Shown: positions 46,520-56,046, counted from the first letter of the stretch. The stretch: DNA of 64,000 nucleotides from Phocaeicola vulgatus ATCC 8482 (GCF_000012825.1 NC_009614.1:3472001-3536000), one strand, 5' to 3'. Translations and numbers: made by a program. The notes: generated from the letters alone by a model not told the origin.

Positions 46520-47365
46520 TTACAGTATTTCTCTCAACCATTTTTCTAATTCTCCCGTCCATTGGCGCTTATAGGTAAAGCTGTCACGGAAGCCCCAGCC
46601 GTGGCCGCCGATAGGATAGGTGTGGAGGGAAGCAGGGACTTTATTCTTTACCAGTGCCAGGTAATAGCTCACGCTGTTGCTGACGGGTACAGCTCCGTCA
46701 TCGCTGCTATGCATGATGAAGGCGGGAGGAGTGTCGCCTGTTACTTGCAGTTCATTGGAGTAAAGTCTCACTAGCTCTTCTGACGGGCTTTTTCCTAAAA
46801 GATTGTCACGTGAGCCCTTATGGCAGTTGGACAGATCCATGCTTATGACGGGATAAAACAGGATCTGAAAATCCGGACGCGTTCCGGCTGTATAGTGGGT
46901 GGCTGCCGTACTGGCCAGATGTCCGCCCGCAGAGGCCCCCATGATACCCACTTTTTGAATATGCCATTCGTTGGCGTGTTCTCTCATCAGCCGGATAGCC
47001 TGATGGGCGTCGCTCAACGGTACATCATGGTGTCCGTTTGGCATACGGTATTTCAATACGGCGTATGTGATGCCTTGTGCGTTGAACCAGTCTGCCATAT
47101 CGTGCCCTTCGTGATTCATTGCCAGGCGTATGTATCCCCCTCCGGGACAAGCCACGACTGCCAGTCCGTTCGGTTTGGCTGCCGGATAAATGGTAAGGGT
47201 AGGCTCACTGACATTGGAAATCCGGTTGTTCTCTAATTTCTGCTCGGGAGTGGTGATGCCGTTGGAGTTGGGGGCGCCATCGGGCCATAATTCCAACTCT
47301 ACAGGTTTCTGGGCAGATAATGCGGTAGAGATTGCAAGTAAACTCATTAGTAAGATTCGTTTCAT
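46520..47365 (-). CDS. Exported alpha/beta-hydrolase esterase
   Basis: 281 residues with a signal peptide (1-18, ending LSA). Oxyanion-hole region CPGGGY (73-78), nucleophile Ser145 in GASAGG, acid Asp222/223 in HSSDDGAVPV and His255 in GGHGWG complete the triad. It belongs with the BD-FAE/acetylxylan-esterase-like group that removes acyl groups from polysaccharides. It is 33 bases downstream of the OPT transporter gene and likely co-transcribed. Substrate unproven. Confidence 0.85.
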   Translation of the reverse strand: MKRILLMSLLAISTALSAQKPVELELWPDGAPNSNGITTPEQKLENNRISNVSEPTLTIYPAAKPNGLAVVACPGGGYIRLAMNHEGHDMADWFNAQGITYAVLKYRMPNGHHDVPLSDAHQAIRLMREHANEWHIQKVGIMGASAGGHLASTAATHYTAGTRPDFQILFYPVISMDLSNCHKGSRDNLLGKSPSEELVRLYSNELQVTGDTPPAFIMHSSDDGAVPVSNSVSYYLALVKNKVPASLHTYPIGGHGWGFRDSFTYKRQWTGELEKWLREIL

Positions 47366-47398
47366 ATAGCTTTTATTTTCACGGTATTTGAAAAAGGG

Positions 47399-49390
47399 TT
47401 ATTTTTTCTTTATATGCATACTGGCTTTAACCAGCCATATGATCAGGAGGATATAGGCGGCCATTGACAGCACTTCGCTCAACGGGTTGCTCAGCCATTC
47501 TTCGTTGATCAGATTGATACCGCCAAAGCGCATGGCGGCACTGACAACCCCCATCAATGCGCCTCCGGCTATGAATCCGGATGCCAGCAAAGTTCCCTTC
47601 TCGCCACGTTCGGCGTTCACCGCCTCGTCTTTGCTGCGGGTAGTGACATACCAATTCACCGCTCCACCTACCAGCAACGGCAGGTTCAATTCCAGTGGAA
47701 TGAACATACCCAGCGCAAAAGCCAGTGCGGGTACTTTGAAGTAGGTCAGCACCAATGCCAGCACAGCGCCTATTCCGTAAAGCAGCCAGGGAGCGCCTAC
47801 ACCGTTCATCAGCGGGTCTATTACGGCTGCCATCGCGTTGGCCTGCGGAGCTGCCAATGCGCCGGTGGAGAAGCCGTAGGTCTTGTTCAGGATCATGATG
47901 ACGCCGCCCACAGTTGCTGCCGATACTAGTGTGCCGAGGAATTTCCATGTTTCCTGTTTGGCAGGAGTACTGCCCAGCCAGTAACCTATTTTCAAGTCTG
48001 TGATGAATCCGCCTGCCATAGAGAGTGCCGTACAAACCACACCACCCATAACCAGTGCAGCAACCATGCCGGTAGCACCTTTCAGTCCAACGGCAACCAT
48101 TACTACTGAGGCAAGTATCAGTGTCATCAGTGTCATTCCCGATACAGGGTTAGTGCCGACTATGGCGATAGCGTTGGCTGCTACGGTGGTGAACAGGAAT
48201 GCAATGCCGGCTACGAGCAGGATGGCTACAATGCTGTGTAATACATTTCCATGCATCACATCAAAAAAGAAGAACAGTAAGATCAGCAGGATGGTGAAGA
48301 TGGACCCGAAGGCGATTATTTTCATGGAAAGGTCTTTCTGCGTGCGGATGACGTTTGCTTCCACCTTCTTGCCGCCCATCTCTTTGGCGGCCAGTCCCAC
48401 AGCACTCTTTATAATGCCCCATGAGCGCACGATACCGATCACACCGGCCATGGCGATACCACCGATACCGATACTTTTGGCATATTCCTTGAATATAAGT
48501 TCGGGTGACATTTCGCTGATGGTTTGTGTCAAGGCCGGATTCCATGCATTCAGCACTTGGTCGCCGAACAACAGGGCCATACCTGGAACAATAACCAGCC
48601 ATACCACCAATGAACCGGCACAAATGATAGCCGCGTATTTCAAGCCGACAATATAGCCTAGGCCTAATACTGCTGCACCGGTGTTTATTTTCATCACCAG
48701 TTTGGCTTTTTCGGCAACCATCTCACCCCAGCCGCATACGCGGGTGGTGAAGTTTTCATTCCACCAGCCGAATGTAGCTACAATGAAATCGTACAGACCT
48801 CCTATTAGTCCTGCAAAAAGCAATGGCTTTGCCTGGCTTCCGCCTTTCTCGCCGGAAACAAGCACTTGCGTACTGGCAGTGGCTTCGGGGAAGGGATATT
48901 CGCCATGTTTGTCGCTGACGAAATATTTACGGAAGGGGATGAGGAACAGGATCCCCAAAATACCTCCCAGCAGTGAGCTGACAAACATCTGAAAGAAGTT
49001 GACTGTCATTTCGGGGTATTTGTCCTGCAATATATAAAGGGCGGGCAATGTGAAGATGGCTCCTGCCACTATGACTCCCGAACAGGCACCGATGGATTGG
49101 ATGATGACATTCTCACCTAACGCGTTTTTACGCTTGGCGGCTCCCGATACACCTACGGCGATGATGGCGATAGGGATGGCGGCTTCAAAAACCTGTCCCA
49201 CTTTTAATCCCAGGTAAGCTGCGGCCGCCGAGAATAATACCGCCATGGCGATACCCAATAGCACAGACCATAGGTTTACTTCGGGATATTTTTTGTTTGG
49301 TGACATGATGGGGTGATATTGTTCCCCCGGTTTCAGAGGTCGGAACGCGTTATCGGGCAATCCAACCGATTTTTCTTCTTCTTGTTTCAT
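47399..49390 (-). CDS. OPT-family oligopeptide transporter
   Basis: 663 residues with about 16 TM segments. N-terminal PEVNLWSVLLGIAMAVLFSA and the AYLGLKVGQVFEAAIPIAI block are typical of bacterial OPT proteins (split here for length), as are NAIAIVGTNPVSGMT and the Gly-rich late loops. The family imports small peptides or metal-chelates with protons. The acidic, hydrophilic N-terminus is cytosolic. First gene of a two-gene unit with the esterase. Confidence 0.9.
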   Translation of the reverse strand: MKQEEEKSVGLPDNAFRPLKPGEQYHPIMSPNKKYPEVNLWSVLLGIAMAVLFSAAAAYLGLKVGQVFEAAIPIAIIAVGVSGAAKRKNALGENVIIQSIGACSGVIVAGAIFTLPALYILQDKYPEMTVNFFQMFVSSLLGGILGILFLIPFRKYFVSDKHGEYPFPEATASTQVLVSGEKGGSQAKPLLFAGLIGGLYDFIVATFGWWNENFTTRVCGWGEMVAEKAKLVMKINTGAAVLGLGYIVGLKYAAIICAGSLVVWLVIVPGMALLFGDQVLNAWNPALTQTISEMSPELIFKEYAKSIGIGGIAMAGVIGIVRSWGIIKSAVGLAAKEMGGKKVEANVIRTQKDLSMKIIAFGSIFTILLILLFFFFDVMHGNVLHSIVAILLVAGIAFLFTTVAANAIAIVGTNPVSGMTLMTLILASVVMVAVGLKGATGMVAALVMGGVVCTALSMAGGFITDLKIGYWLGSTPAKQETWKFLGTLVSAATVGGVIMILNKTYGFSTGALAAPQANAMAAVIDPLMNGVGAPWLLYGIGAVLALVLTYFKVPALAFALGMFIPLELNLPLLVGGAVNWYVTTRSKDEAVNAERGEKGTLLASGFIAGGALMGVVSAAMRFGGINLINEEWLSNPLSEVLSMAAYILLIIWLVKASMHIKKK

Positions 49391-49475
49391 GTTTCTCTAT
49401 GTTGTTATTTTTGAAATTTATCATAATAAATGCCCAAAAATAGTGAAAAAATAGAGAAACATCCTCATGATTTGA

Positions 49476-50222
49476 TTAGAATATCTGAAATTTCAATCCA
49501 AATGATAGTCTCAGATAGTCATCGGGTTTCAAATAACTGTTGTTGAACGCACTGACAACGTATAAATCGCATGTGCTGATTTCGTAGAATGCGGTGATGC
49601 TTTTAGAGAACTTCCGGTACTTTTCGGGCACATCGAAACGGACGCGTTGTCCCAGAAAGATATGGGTGCGGATACGGGTGGAAAATCCGTAGTATCCACG
49701 GGGATAGCGCTCAGGTTCGCTTGTCCAGAAATCATCGCTGAATACGGTGTTGAAATAGATTCCGGTAGTCAGCGGTTCCAGCGAGAAGTCTTTGCCCAGC
49801 CAGATACTCCACGGGATATAATTCTGTTTCAAGGTCATGGTCATCTTGAAATGTTTGGATGAGTAGCGGGGGATGAAGCCCAAAAGAAGATCGGTTTCCC
49901 ATTGGCCTCTTTTTCCATAATCCCAGCCTATGCCCCAGGATAACAGGCCCATTCCACCGGCGTACTGTAATTTGGTGTGGGTGGGGATCAAAGCTTCCCA
50001 CGCACGCCTGTAACGGTGTACGCGCTTGTCGTATTTATGGTGCCGGTTTGGCATTTGGGTTACAATATCTTCCTCTTGGTTTTGAACGGAAGGAGAGGAG
50101 ACAAGTATGTTGTCTTTGGATAAGATGGAGTAAAGTGTATTATTTTCTTGGGCTTGTGCCGTAAAAGGCAATAGTGGCCACAATAGGTTCAGAAATATCT
50201 TTTTAAAATTCAACTGTTTCAT
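49476..50222 (-). CDS. Outer-membrane beta-barrel-like protein, unknown function
   Basis: The frame starts at 50237, but ATG 50222 (MKQLNF) begins a good signal peptide ending TAQAQ; 248 residues. After a flexible linker, the rest alternates aromatic and polar residues as in small outer-membrane barrels and ends with LSFGLKFQIF, a terminal aromatic as barrels need. It overlaps the upstream phosphoesterase gene by 20 bases, so expression is coupled. No named family recognised. Confidence 0.7.
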   Translation of the reverse strand: MKQLNFKKIFLNLLWPLLPFTAQAQENNTLYSILSKDNILVSSPSVQNQEEDIVTQMPNRHHKYDKRVHRYRRAWEALIPTHTKLQYAGGMGLLSWGIGWDYGKRGQWETDLLLGFIPRYSSKHFKMTMTLKQNYIPWSIWLGKDFSLEPLTTGIYFNTVFSDDFWTSEPERYPRGYYGFSTRIRTHIFLGQRVRFDVPEKYRKFSKSITAFYEISTCDLYVVSAFNNSYLKPDDYLRLSFGLKFQIF

Positions 50223-51009
50223 AATCGTAGGTTCCATCTTCTTTAATGGTGAATAATAAGTAGATGCGTTTGTCTATGCAGGGGCATTGGAAATACAGAA
50301 CTCCGTCGTTGAATAGATCATCTACTGCGAATTTGTGTTCATGGCCGTAAAGACAGAACTGGACTTTGGGGAACTGGTTGACGTATAGTTGGAAGATTTT
50401 TGCTACATTGTTGTTGAATACAAATTCAAAAGGTTTTACGTGCATTGCGAATACCGTTTTTTCTATTTCAGGCGACAGGTTGTTCAGTTCATTTTCTATA
50501 AAATTGAAATCGGGAACCGGTTCCGAATAATCATATTCCATCGCATTGGTATTGAGGCAGATAAAGCGTACATTTCCGGCTGTGAAGGCGAAGTTGGGAT
50601 CTCCATAAATGGCTCTGTATGCGTCTTCACCTGTACCCAGGCAGTCGTGGTTGCCTAAAAGGCATACGTAGGGCATCTGGAATTTGTTAAATATGTCCCG
50701 CATCCATATGAATTCTTTTGTGACGCCGAAATCGGACTGGTCTCCTCCGTGAATGACAAAGTCTATGTCACCACGGGCATTGAGGGCTTTTACAACATCT
50801 TCGGTAGAGTTGTACCATCGTTGGGTATCACTGATCATGGCAAAGCGGATTGTTTTTTTGCCTTGCATTTTGTTTTCTATCAACTGGATGTTTTTGTTGG
50901 TCAGTTCTCTTTCTCCTGTAATATGTACATCGTATGGATGGGTTTCCAGCATGTCACAGCCACTGAAACAGAGGGCCAGCAGGACAAAGAATAATAGCTT
51001 GTTTGTCAT
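50203..51009 (-). CDS. Calcineurin-like phosphoesterase lipoprotein
   Basis: 268 residues. Lipobox with Cys18 (CFSGC). The metallophosphoesterase motifs are in order: D-x-(H/Q) as SDTQ (about 60), GGDQSD (about 88), GNHD (about 118), a mid His (MHVKP) and GHEH (about 227). The first motif has Gln where His is usual (DTQ), which may change metal binding. It is anchored in the envelope and co-expressed with the barrel protein. Substrate unknown. Confidence 0.85.
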   Translation of the reverse strand: MTNKLLFFVLLALCFSGCDMLETHPYDVHITGERELTNKNIQLIENKMQGKKTIRFAMISDTQRWYNSTEDVVKALNARGDIDFVIHGGDQSDFGVTKEFIWMRDIFNKFQMPYVCLLGNHDCLGTGEDAYRAIYGDPNFAFTAGNVRFICLNTNAMEYDYSEPVPDFNFIENELNNLSPEIEKTVFAMHVKPFEFVFNNNVAKIFQLYVNQFPKVQFCLYGHEHKFAVDDLFNDGVLYFQCPCIDKRIYLLFTIKEDGTYDYETVEF

Positions 51010-51150
51010 TGTTCTCTTAAATTTGCTGCAAAGTACGTTATTTTAATCAGAATAAGAGTGGCTTATTATTGGGGAAAAATGTTCTTTTTTTCTTATTTTT
51101 TTGTCTTTACTTGGATACAGGCAGGCGGGGCAGTGTTTTCCGGATATAAA

Positions 51151-51200
51151 AAGAGGATGTATCAAACTCGAATCTTCTTTTGTTTTGATACATCCTCTCT
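51151..51200. terminator. Hairpin after the DUF1573 gene (dispersed repeat)
   Basis: AGAGGATGTATCAAA (51152-51166) pairs perfectly with TTTGATACATCCTCT (51184-51198). It follows the minus-strand DUF1573 gene. Its core resembles the inverted ends at 46145 and 46493. Confidence 0.75.
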
Positions 51201-51217
51201 CTTATGATGTGAGAATT

Positions 51218-51631
51218 CTATTCTGCAACTGTGCTTTTCGGGGTCATATCACCTTCTATATAAAGACGTGTCATTTCATTTTTCCCGTTTGTGCGGATAG
51301 TGATTGATTTCTTGAAATGTCCCGGAAATTTGCCGGCTCCATTATAAGTCACTGTTATCTGTCCACTTTCACCCGGTTTGATGGGCTCTTTAGGATATTG
51401 GGGAACAGTACATCCGCAAGATGCGATCGCTTGATGAATGACCAAGGGACCGTCTCCCGAATTTTTGAATTTGAAAACGCAAGTAACTTTCGGGCTAGAC
51501 TCGGGGAATGAACCGAAGTTATGTGTTGTTTTCTCAAAGGTTATTTCTGCTTCTCCTTGAGATTGCCATACGGCTGCGTATGTGGTTAACCCTATAATCA
51601 ACAATAATGTTGAAAGCAAAATTTTCTTCAT
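51218..51631 (-). CDS. DUF1573 exported protein
   Basis: 137 residues from ATG 51631; a GTG at 51640 would add three codons. Signal peptide (about 1-20), then a single Ig-like DUF1573 domain with the typical THNFG, FKNSGDGPLVI, ASCGCTVPQYPKEPI and GKFPGHFKKSI blocks. The family is widespread in Bacteroidota and of unknown function, probably periplasmic. It is a single-gene unit. Confidence 0.88.
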   Translation of the reverse strand: MKKILLSTLLLIIGLTTYAAVWQSQGEAEITFEKTTHNFGSFPESSPKVTCVFKFKNSGDGPLVIHQAIASCGCTVPQYPKEPIKPGESGQITVTYNGAGKFPGHFKKSITIRTNGKNEMTRLYIEGDMTPKSTVAE

Positions 51632-51725
51632 TAGTTCCACTTTTTAAAAATTATCGGGGCTAAATTACTGTTTTTTTTATAAAAGGTCTTTAACTGTTAG
51701 TGAAATAAATGGTAAATTAACACCT

Positions 51726-52079
51726 TTAAAAATAAGGGACAAAGATAATCAACCCTATGAGGGCGGCAAAGATAGCGCAAATCAGTACGGCTCCTGCCGC
51801 TATGTCCTTTACGTCTCCGGCTATAGGATGGTAGTCTGGTGATACCAGGTTTACCAGGCGTTCTATGGCTGTGTTGAATGCTTCGGCAGCCAGTACCATT
51901 GCAAAGCACAGGAGGATGACAAGCCATTCGGTGCGTGTTATTTCAAACCGGATGCCTGCAATGGTTACGGCGATGATGGCTGCGCAATGTATCCAGGCAT
52001 TGTGTTCCTTGCTTAAAAAACTACATACGCCTTTCCAGGCGTATGTAAAGCTTTTTAGTCGTTTATGCAGTTCATTCAT
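51726..52079 (-). CDS. dgkA: Diacylglycerol kinase-family membrane protein
   Basis: 117 residues with three TM helices and the DgkA signature EAFNTAIERLVNL plus KDIAAGAVL. The family phosphorylates diacylglycerol or undecaprenol. It lies 21 bases downstream of the RelA/SpoT gene in the same direction. A terminator-like hairpin sits within its first 70 bases (separate entry), so read-through from the upstream gene may be limited. Confidence 0.9.
   Translation of the reverse strand: MNELHKRLKSFTYAWKGVCSFLSKEHNAWIHCAAIIAVTIAGIRFEITRTEWLVILLCFAMVLAAEAFNTAIERLVNLVSPDYHPIAGDVKDIAAGAVLICAIFAALIGLIIFVPYF
52015..52047 (-). terminator. Terminator-like hairpin inside the dgkA coding start
   Basis: On the minus strand, TACATACGCCT pairs perfectly with AGGCGTATGTA (11 bp, loop GGAA), followed at once by GTTTTTT. 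It begins 32 bases after the A of the dgkA start codon. The bases also encode an ordinary-looking protein segment (FTYAWKGVCSFL), so ribosomes would have to melt the stem. Confidence 0.7.
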
Positions 52080-52100
52080 TTTTTTAAGTTTGGGGTGAGT

Positions 52101-54314
52101 TTATCCTCTGTTTACCTGTTTTACTCCTTTTACTGTCTTTATCTTTTTTACTAATGATTCCAGCTTTGAAGTATCATCTACCATTACGGTCATCATGCCG
52201 CTGAACAGCCCGTCGTGCGAGTCGATACTGATGGAACGGAGCAGGATATCGTTTTCCTTATTGATAATGGAGGTGATATTTGTCACAATTCCTATATCGT
52301 CATGGCCAACGATGCGCAGCGTGATGGGGTATTGTTTGCCGTGGCTTTTCCCAGCCCAACGCGCCTTTACGATACGGTAGGCGAAACGTGATTGCAACTC
52401 CCGTGCGTTAGGACAGTCGGTACGGTGTATTTTGATTCCTCCGCTGATGGTTACAAATCCGAATACATCATCGCCATAGATAGGGTTACAGCATTTGGCT
52501 AATTTGAAGTCCAGTCCTTTCAAATTCTGATCAATGACCAGTACGTCCTCTTTGAAGGTCTTGTCGTCCTGTGCTGTCTGCATGCTGAAATTCTCGGCGC
52601 TGCGATAGACAATATCTTCCCGGTTTTCCGTTTCCTTTTTCTTCAGTTCCAGGTATTTTTCGATGATGTCGTTCGCATCTCTTGTCTCGTTGGCTATGTC
52701 CTGGTAGAACTCGGTTACGGTTTTGTATCCCAGCTTTTTTATCAGGCGCATCATCACTGCTTCATCGTATTCCAGTTTGCGGTTCTTGAATTTACGTTCT
52801 ATGGTTTCTTTGGCGAACTCTGTCTGGCGGGCTTCTATCTCTTTGATGGCCTGGCGTATTTTGGTTCTTGCCTTCGAAGTGGTGACGATGTTCAGCCAGT
52901 CGCGTTTGGGTGTCTGGGTGTTTGAAGTCATGACTTCTACCTGGTCACCGCTGTTCAGCGTTTGCTTTAATTGTGCGTTCTTTCCGTTCACCTTTGCTCC
53001 GATACACTTGGACCCCAGTTTGCTGTGGATGGCGAAAGCAAAGTCCAGTACGGTCGCTCCTTTCGGCATCTTGTACAAGTCACCTTTGGGGGTGAATACG
53101 AATACTTCGTCTTCGTATAATTCCAGTTTGAACTGGTCCATCACTTCCAGGTCACTGTCGGCGTTCTCCAGTGTTTCCCGGATGGAGGTCAGCCATTCAT
53201 CCAGACCGCTTTCTCCTTTTACGCCTTTGTAACGCCAGTGGGCTGCCAGACCACGTTCCGCTATCTCGTCCATGCGTTCGGTGCGTATCTGTACTTCCAC
53301 CCATTTGCCTTCAGGCCCCATTACAGTGGTATGCAAGGATTCGTATCCGTTACTTTTGGGTACGGAGAGCCAGTCGCGCAGACGTTTGGGATTGGGCATA
53401 TACATATCGGTCACAATGGAATATACCTGCCAGCATTCTTGTTTTTCCTTGTCGACGGGAGAGTCCAGAATGATTCGGATGGCAAACAAGTCATACACTC
53501 CTTCGAAGGGACATTTCTGTTTCTTCATTTTCTGATAGATGGAATGGATGGACTTGGTACGCCCTTTCATGTGGAACTTCAATCCTGCTTCTTCCAGCTT
53601 ATGCTGTATCGGTTCGATAAAGGCGGCTATGTATTTGTCACGGGAGGCTTTCGTTTCGTTCAGTTTGTCCTTTATATGATAATATACGTCGTGTTCGGTA
53701 TATTTCAAGGAAAGGTCTTCCAGTTCCGATTTCAGTTTGTATAGCCCCAGCTTGTGTGCCAGTGGTGCGTACAGATAGGCAGCTTCGTTGGCTACTTGGG
53801 TGCGTGCTTCTATATTGGGAGTCTCCTTTATCTGTCTCATCAGGTTCACGCGGTCTGCAATGATGATCAGAATAACACGCATGTCTTCGGCAAAGGAGAG
53901 TAGCAGGTTGCGGAAATTTTCCGATTCTATGGTAGGGCTTTTGGAGTATAGCTCATTGATTTTCACAAGACCGCGTATGATCCCCGCTACATCCTCTCCA
54001 TATTCCTGTTGTACAGATGCTAAGGTGCATAAATGGTTCTTTACCGATTCGTGCAGCATGATCCCCAGGATGGAAGCCCGTTTCATCCCAATTTCCTCGG
54101 CCACGATGACAGCGGTCTGCATATCTTTGATGATAGGATTCATTCCGAAACAATTTCGTGGCAGGTTACCTTCGGCAACTGCTTTTATGAGGTGTATTTT
54201 TAACTTATGGCAATCACCCTTCTGCAAGGTGTCGCCGGATAATTGCAGCAATCGTTTATAGAGGGCGAACAGTTGCTCACGCTCTTTGGCTGTGAAAAAT
54301 GCTTTTTCTTCCAT
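52101..54314 (-). CDS. RelA/SpoT homologue; hydrolase domain looks inactive
   Basis: 737 residues: HD-like domain (about 30-200), (p)ppGpp synthetase domain (about 255-370, with GRTKSIHSIYQKM, YDLFAIRIIL and NGYESLHTTV), TGS (about 410-470), helical and CC regions, and ACT (about 665-735). In the HD domain the metal-site residues that are His and His-Asp in active hydrolases read as Asn59 (MNP) and His88-Glu89 (MLHES), while the later ADR Asp is kept. This suggests a synthetase-only, RelA-like role. It makes (p)ppGpp under starvation. dgkA follows. Confidence 0.9.
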   Translation of the reverse strand: MEEKAFFTAKEREQLFALYKRLLQLSGDTLQKGDCHKLKIHLIKAVAEGNLPRNCFGMNPIIKDMQTAVIVAEEIGMKRASILGIMLHESVKNHLCTLASVQQEYGEDVAGIIRGLVKINELYSKSPTIESENFRNLLLSFAEDMRVILIIIADRVNLMRQIKETPNIEARTQVANEAAYLYAPLAHKLGLYKLKSELEDLSLKYTEHDVYYHIKDKLNETKASRDKYIAAFIEPIQHKLEEAGLKFHMKGRTKSIHSIYQKMKKQKCPFEGVYDLFAIRIILDSPVDKEKQECWQVYSIVTDMYMPNPKRLRDWLSVPKSNGYESLHTTVMGPEGKWVEVQIRTERMDEIAERGLAAHWRYKGVKGESGLDEWLTSIRETLENADSDLEVMDQFKLELYEDEVFVFTPKGDLYKMPKGATVLDFAFAIHSKLGSKCIGAKVNGKNAQLKQTLNSGDQVEVMTSNTQTPKRDWLNIVTTSKARTKIRQAIKEIEARQTEFAKETIERKFKNRKLEYDEAVMMRLIKKLGYKTVTEFYQDIANETRDANDIIEKYLELKKKETENREDIVYRSAENFSMQTAQDDKTFKEDVLVIDQNLKGLDFKLAKCCNPIYGDDVFGFVTISGGIKIHRTDCPNARELQSRFAYRIVKARWAGKSHGKQYPITLRIVGHDDIGIVTNITSIINKENDILLRSISIDSHDGLFSGMMTVMVDDTSKLESLVKKIKTVKGVKQVNRG

Positions 54315-54337
54315 AACACGTGAAATCTTTTCGAGGG

Positions 54338-54396
54338 TAAAGGTAGTTTTTTTCTTTATTTATTAGGTAGTGTTCTCGCATTTTTTTGTATTTTTG
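54338..54396. promoter_or_regulatory. Divergent promoter boxes for the RelA and DUF4301 genes
   Basis: TACCTTTA on the minus strand (54338-54345) lies 24 bases before the RelA-type gene; TATTTTTG on the plus strand (54389-54396) is a full match 62 bases before the DUF4301 gene. Confidence 0.5.
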
Positions 54397-54457
54397 GGCA
54401 ATTAATAGTGAAAGAATAAGGTAACAATTTATTTAAACCATATAAAATCATGTACTT

Positions 54458-55975
54458 ATGTTAACACCTGAAGACAAAGACTTATTAGTGAAAAAAGGAA
54501 TTTCCGAGCAGCAGATTGCAGAACAACTGGCTTGCTTTGAAAAGGGTTTCCCATTTTTGAAGCTGGATGCAGCCGCTTCTGTTGAAAAGGGAATCATGGC
54601 TCCCGCCGAAAATGAAATGAAAAATTATTTGGAAGCATGGGATACATATAAGGAAGGGGAGAAAACTATCGTGAAGTTTGTACCCGCCTCTGGTGCTGCC
54701 AGCCGCATGTTCAAGAATTTGTTCGAATTCCTGGGGGCTGATTATAATACTCCGAAGACTGATTTCGAAAAGAAATTTTTCGACCATATTCATAGCTTCG
54801 CATTCTACAATGACTTGAATGCGGCTTGTATGGATAATACAGGAAAGGATATTGATGCTTTGATGGCCGGGAAGGAGTATAAACCTATAGTAGCCAATTT
54901 GTTGGAAGCTGCCGGCTTGAACTATGGGGCATTACCGAAGGGGTTGTTGAAATTCCATCGGTATGCGGATGGTGTGCGTACACCGCTGGAAGAACATTTG
55001 GTGGAGGGTGCGTTGTATGCGGCAGGCAAGACCGGAAAAGTGAATGTGCATTTCACCGTCTCTACGGAACATCGTGAGTTGTTCACAAAGCTGGTGGAAG
55101 AGAAGGTTGCCGTTTATGCAAAGAAATACGGGGTGGAATATGATGTGTCGTTTTCTGAACAGAAGCCGAGTACGGATACGGTTGCTGCCGATATGGAGAA
55201 CAAACCTTTCCGCGATAAAGGCAAGCTGTTGTTCCGTCCGGGGGGGCACGGCGCGCTGATTGAGAACCTGAATGATTTGGATGCCGATGTTATCTTTATC
55301 AAGAATATAGATAATGTGGTTCCCGATCGCTTGAAAGAGGATACTGTTACGTATAAAAAGCTGATTGCGGGGGTACTGGTTACTCTGCAGAAGCAGGTAT
55401 TTGAATATTTGGAATTACTGGATGGCGGTAAATATACACATGCGCAGCTGGAAGAGATCATTCGTTTCTTACAGCAGACTTTATGTTGCCGCAAACTGGA
55501 TATCAAGGATCTGGAAGATGCCGACCTGGTTATTTATCTGCGTAAGAAGTTGAACCGTCCGATGCGTGTATGCGGTATGGTGAAGAATGTGGGTGAACCG
55601 GGAGGCGGCCCGTTCCTGGCTTATAATGCGGATGGTACTGTTTCATTGCAAATTTTGGAAAGTTCTCAGATTGACATGAATGATCCGGTCAAGAAAGAGA
55701 TGTTCGAGAAGGGTACTCACTTTAATCCGGTGGATTTGGTGTGTGCGGTACGCGATTATAAAGGAAACAAATTCGACTTGGTGAAGTATGTGGATAAGGC
55801 TACAGGTTTTATCTCTTATAAATCAAAGAACGGTAGAGAACTGAAAGCATTGGAGCTTCCGGGCTTGTGGAACGGCGCAATGAGTGACTGGAACACTGTT
55901 TTTGTTGAAGTGCCGTTGAGTACCTTTAATCCGGTGAAGACTGTGAATGATTTGTTGCGTGAACAGCATCAATAA
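54458..55975 (+). CDS. DUF4301 protein, nucleotidyltransferase-like
   Basis: 505 residues without signal or TM segments. Overall it matches DUF4301 proteins of Bacteroidota. VPASGAASRMFK (75-86) resembles the nucleotide-binding loop of sugar-nucleotide pyrophosphorylases, and RPGGHGALIENL (260-271) with KNIDNVVPD (282-290) resembles the GHG and N-(I/A)-DN motifs of UDP-sugar pyrophosphorylases. The inference is a cytosolic enzyme that joins a nucleotide to a sugar phosphate. No sugar-pathway gene is adjacent, and the family name is otherwise uninformative. Confidence 0.8.
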   Translation: MLTPEDKDLLVKKGISEQQIAEQLACFEKGFPFLKLDAAASVEKGIMAPAENEMKNYLEAWDTYKEGEKTIVKFVPASGAASRMFKNLFEFLGADYNTPKTDFEKKFFDHIHSFAFYNDLNAACMDNTGKDIDALMAGKEYKPIVANLLEAAGLNYGALPKGLLKFHRYADGVRTPLEEHLVEGALYAAGKTGKVNVHFTVSTEHRELFTKLVEEKVAVYAKKYGVEYDVSFSEQKPSTDTVAADMENKPFRDKGKLLFRPGGHGALIENLNDLDADVIFIKNIDNVVPDRLKEDTVTYKKLIAGVLVTLQKQVFEYLELLDGGKYTHAQLEEIIRFLQQTLCCRKLDIKDLEDADLVIYLRKKLNRPMRVCGMVKNVGEPGGGPFLAYNADGTVSLQILESSQIDMNDPVKKEMFEKGTHFNPVDLVCAVRDYKGNKFDLVKYVDKATGFISYKSKNGRELKALELPGLWNGAMSDWNTVFVEVPLSTFNPVKTVNDLLREQHQ

Positions 55976-55993
55976 TTCCTTTTTTTATTATAG

Positions 55994-56046
55994 ACTACAT
56001 GGATTTATACAGATCGGACGATTTGTGTAGGTCCGTGTAGTTTTTT
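55994..56046 (+). terminator. Terminator after the DUF4301 gene
   Basis: ACTACATGGA (55994-56003) pairs with TCCGTGTAGT (56032-56041), one mismatch, followed by a T-run. Confidence 0.65.
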
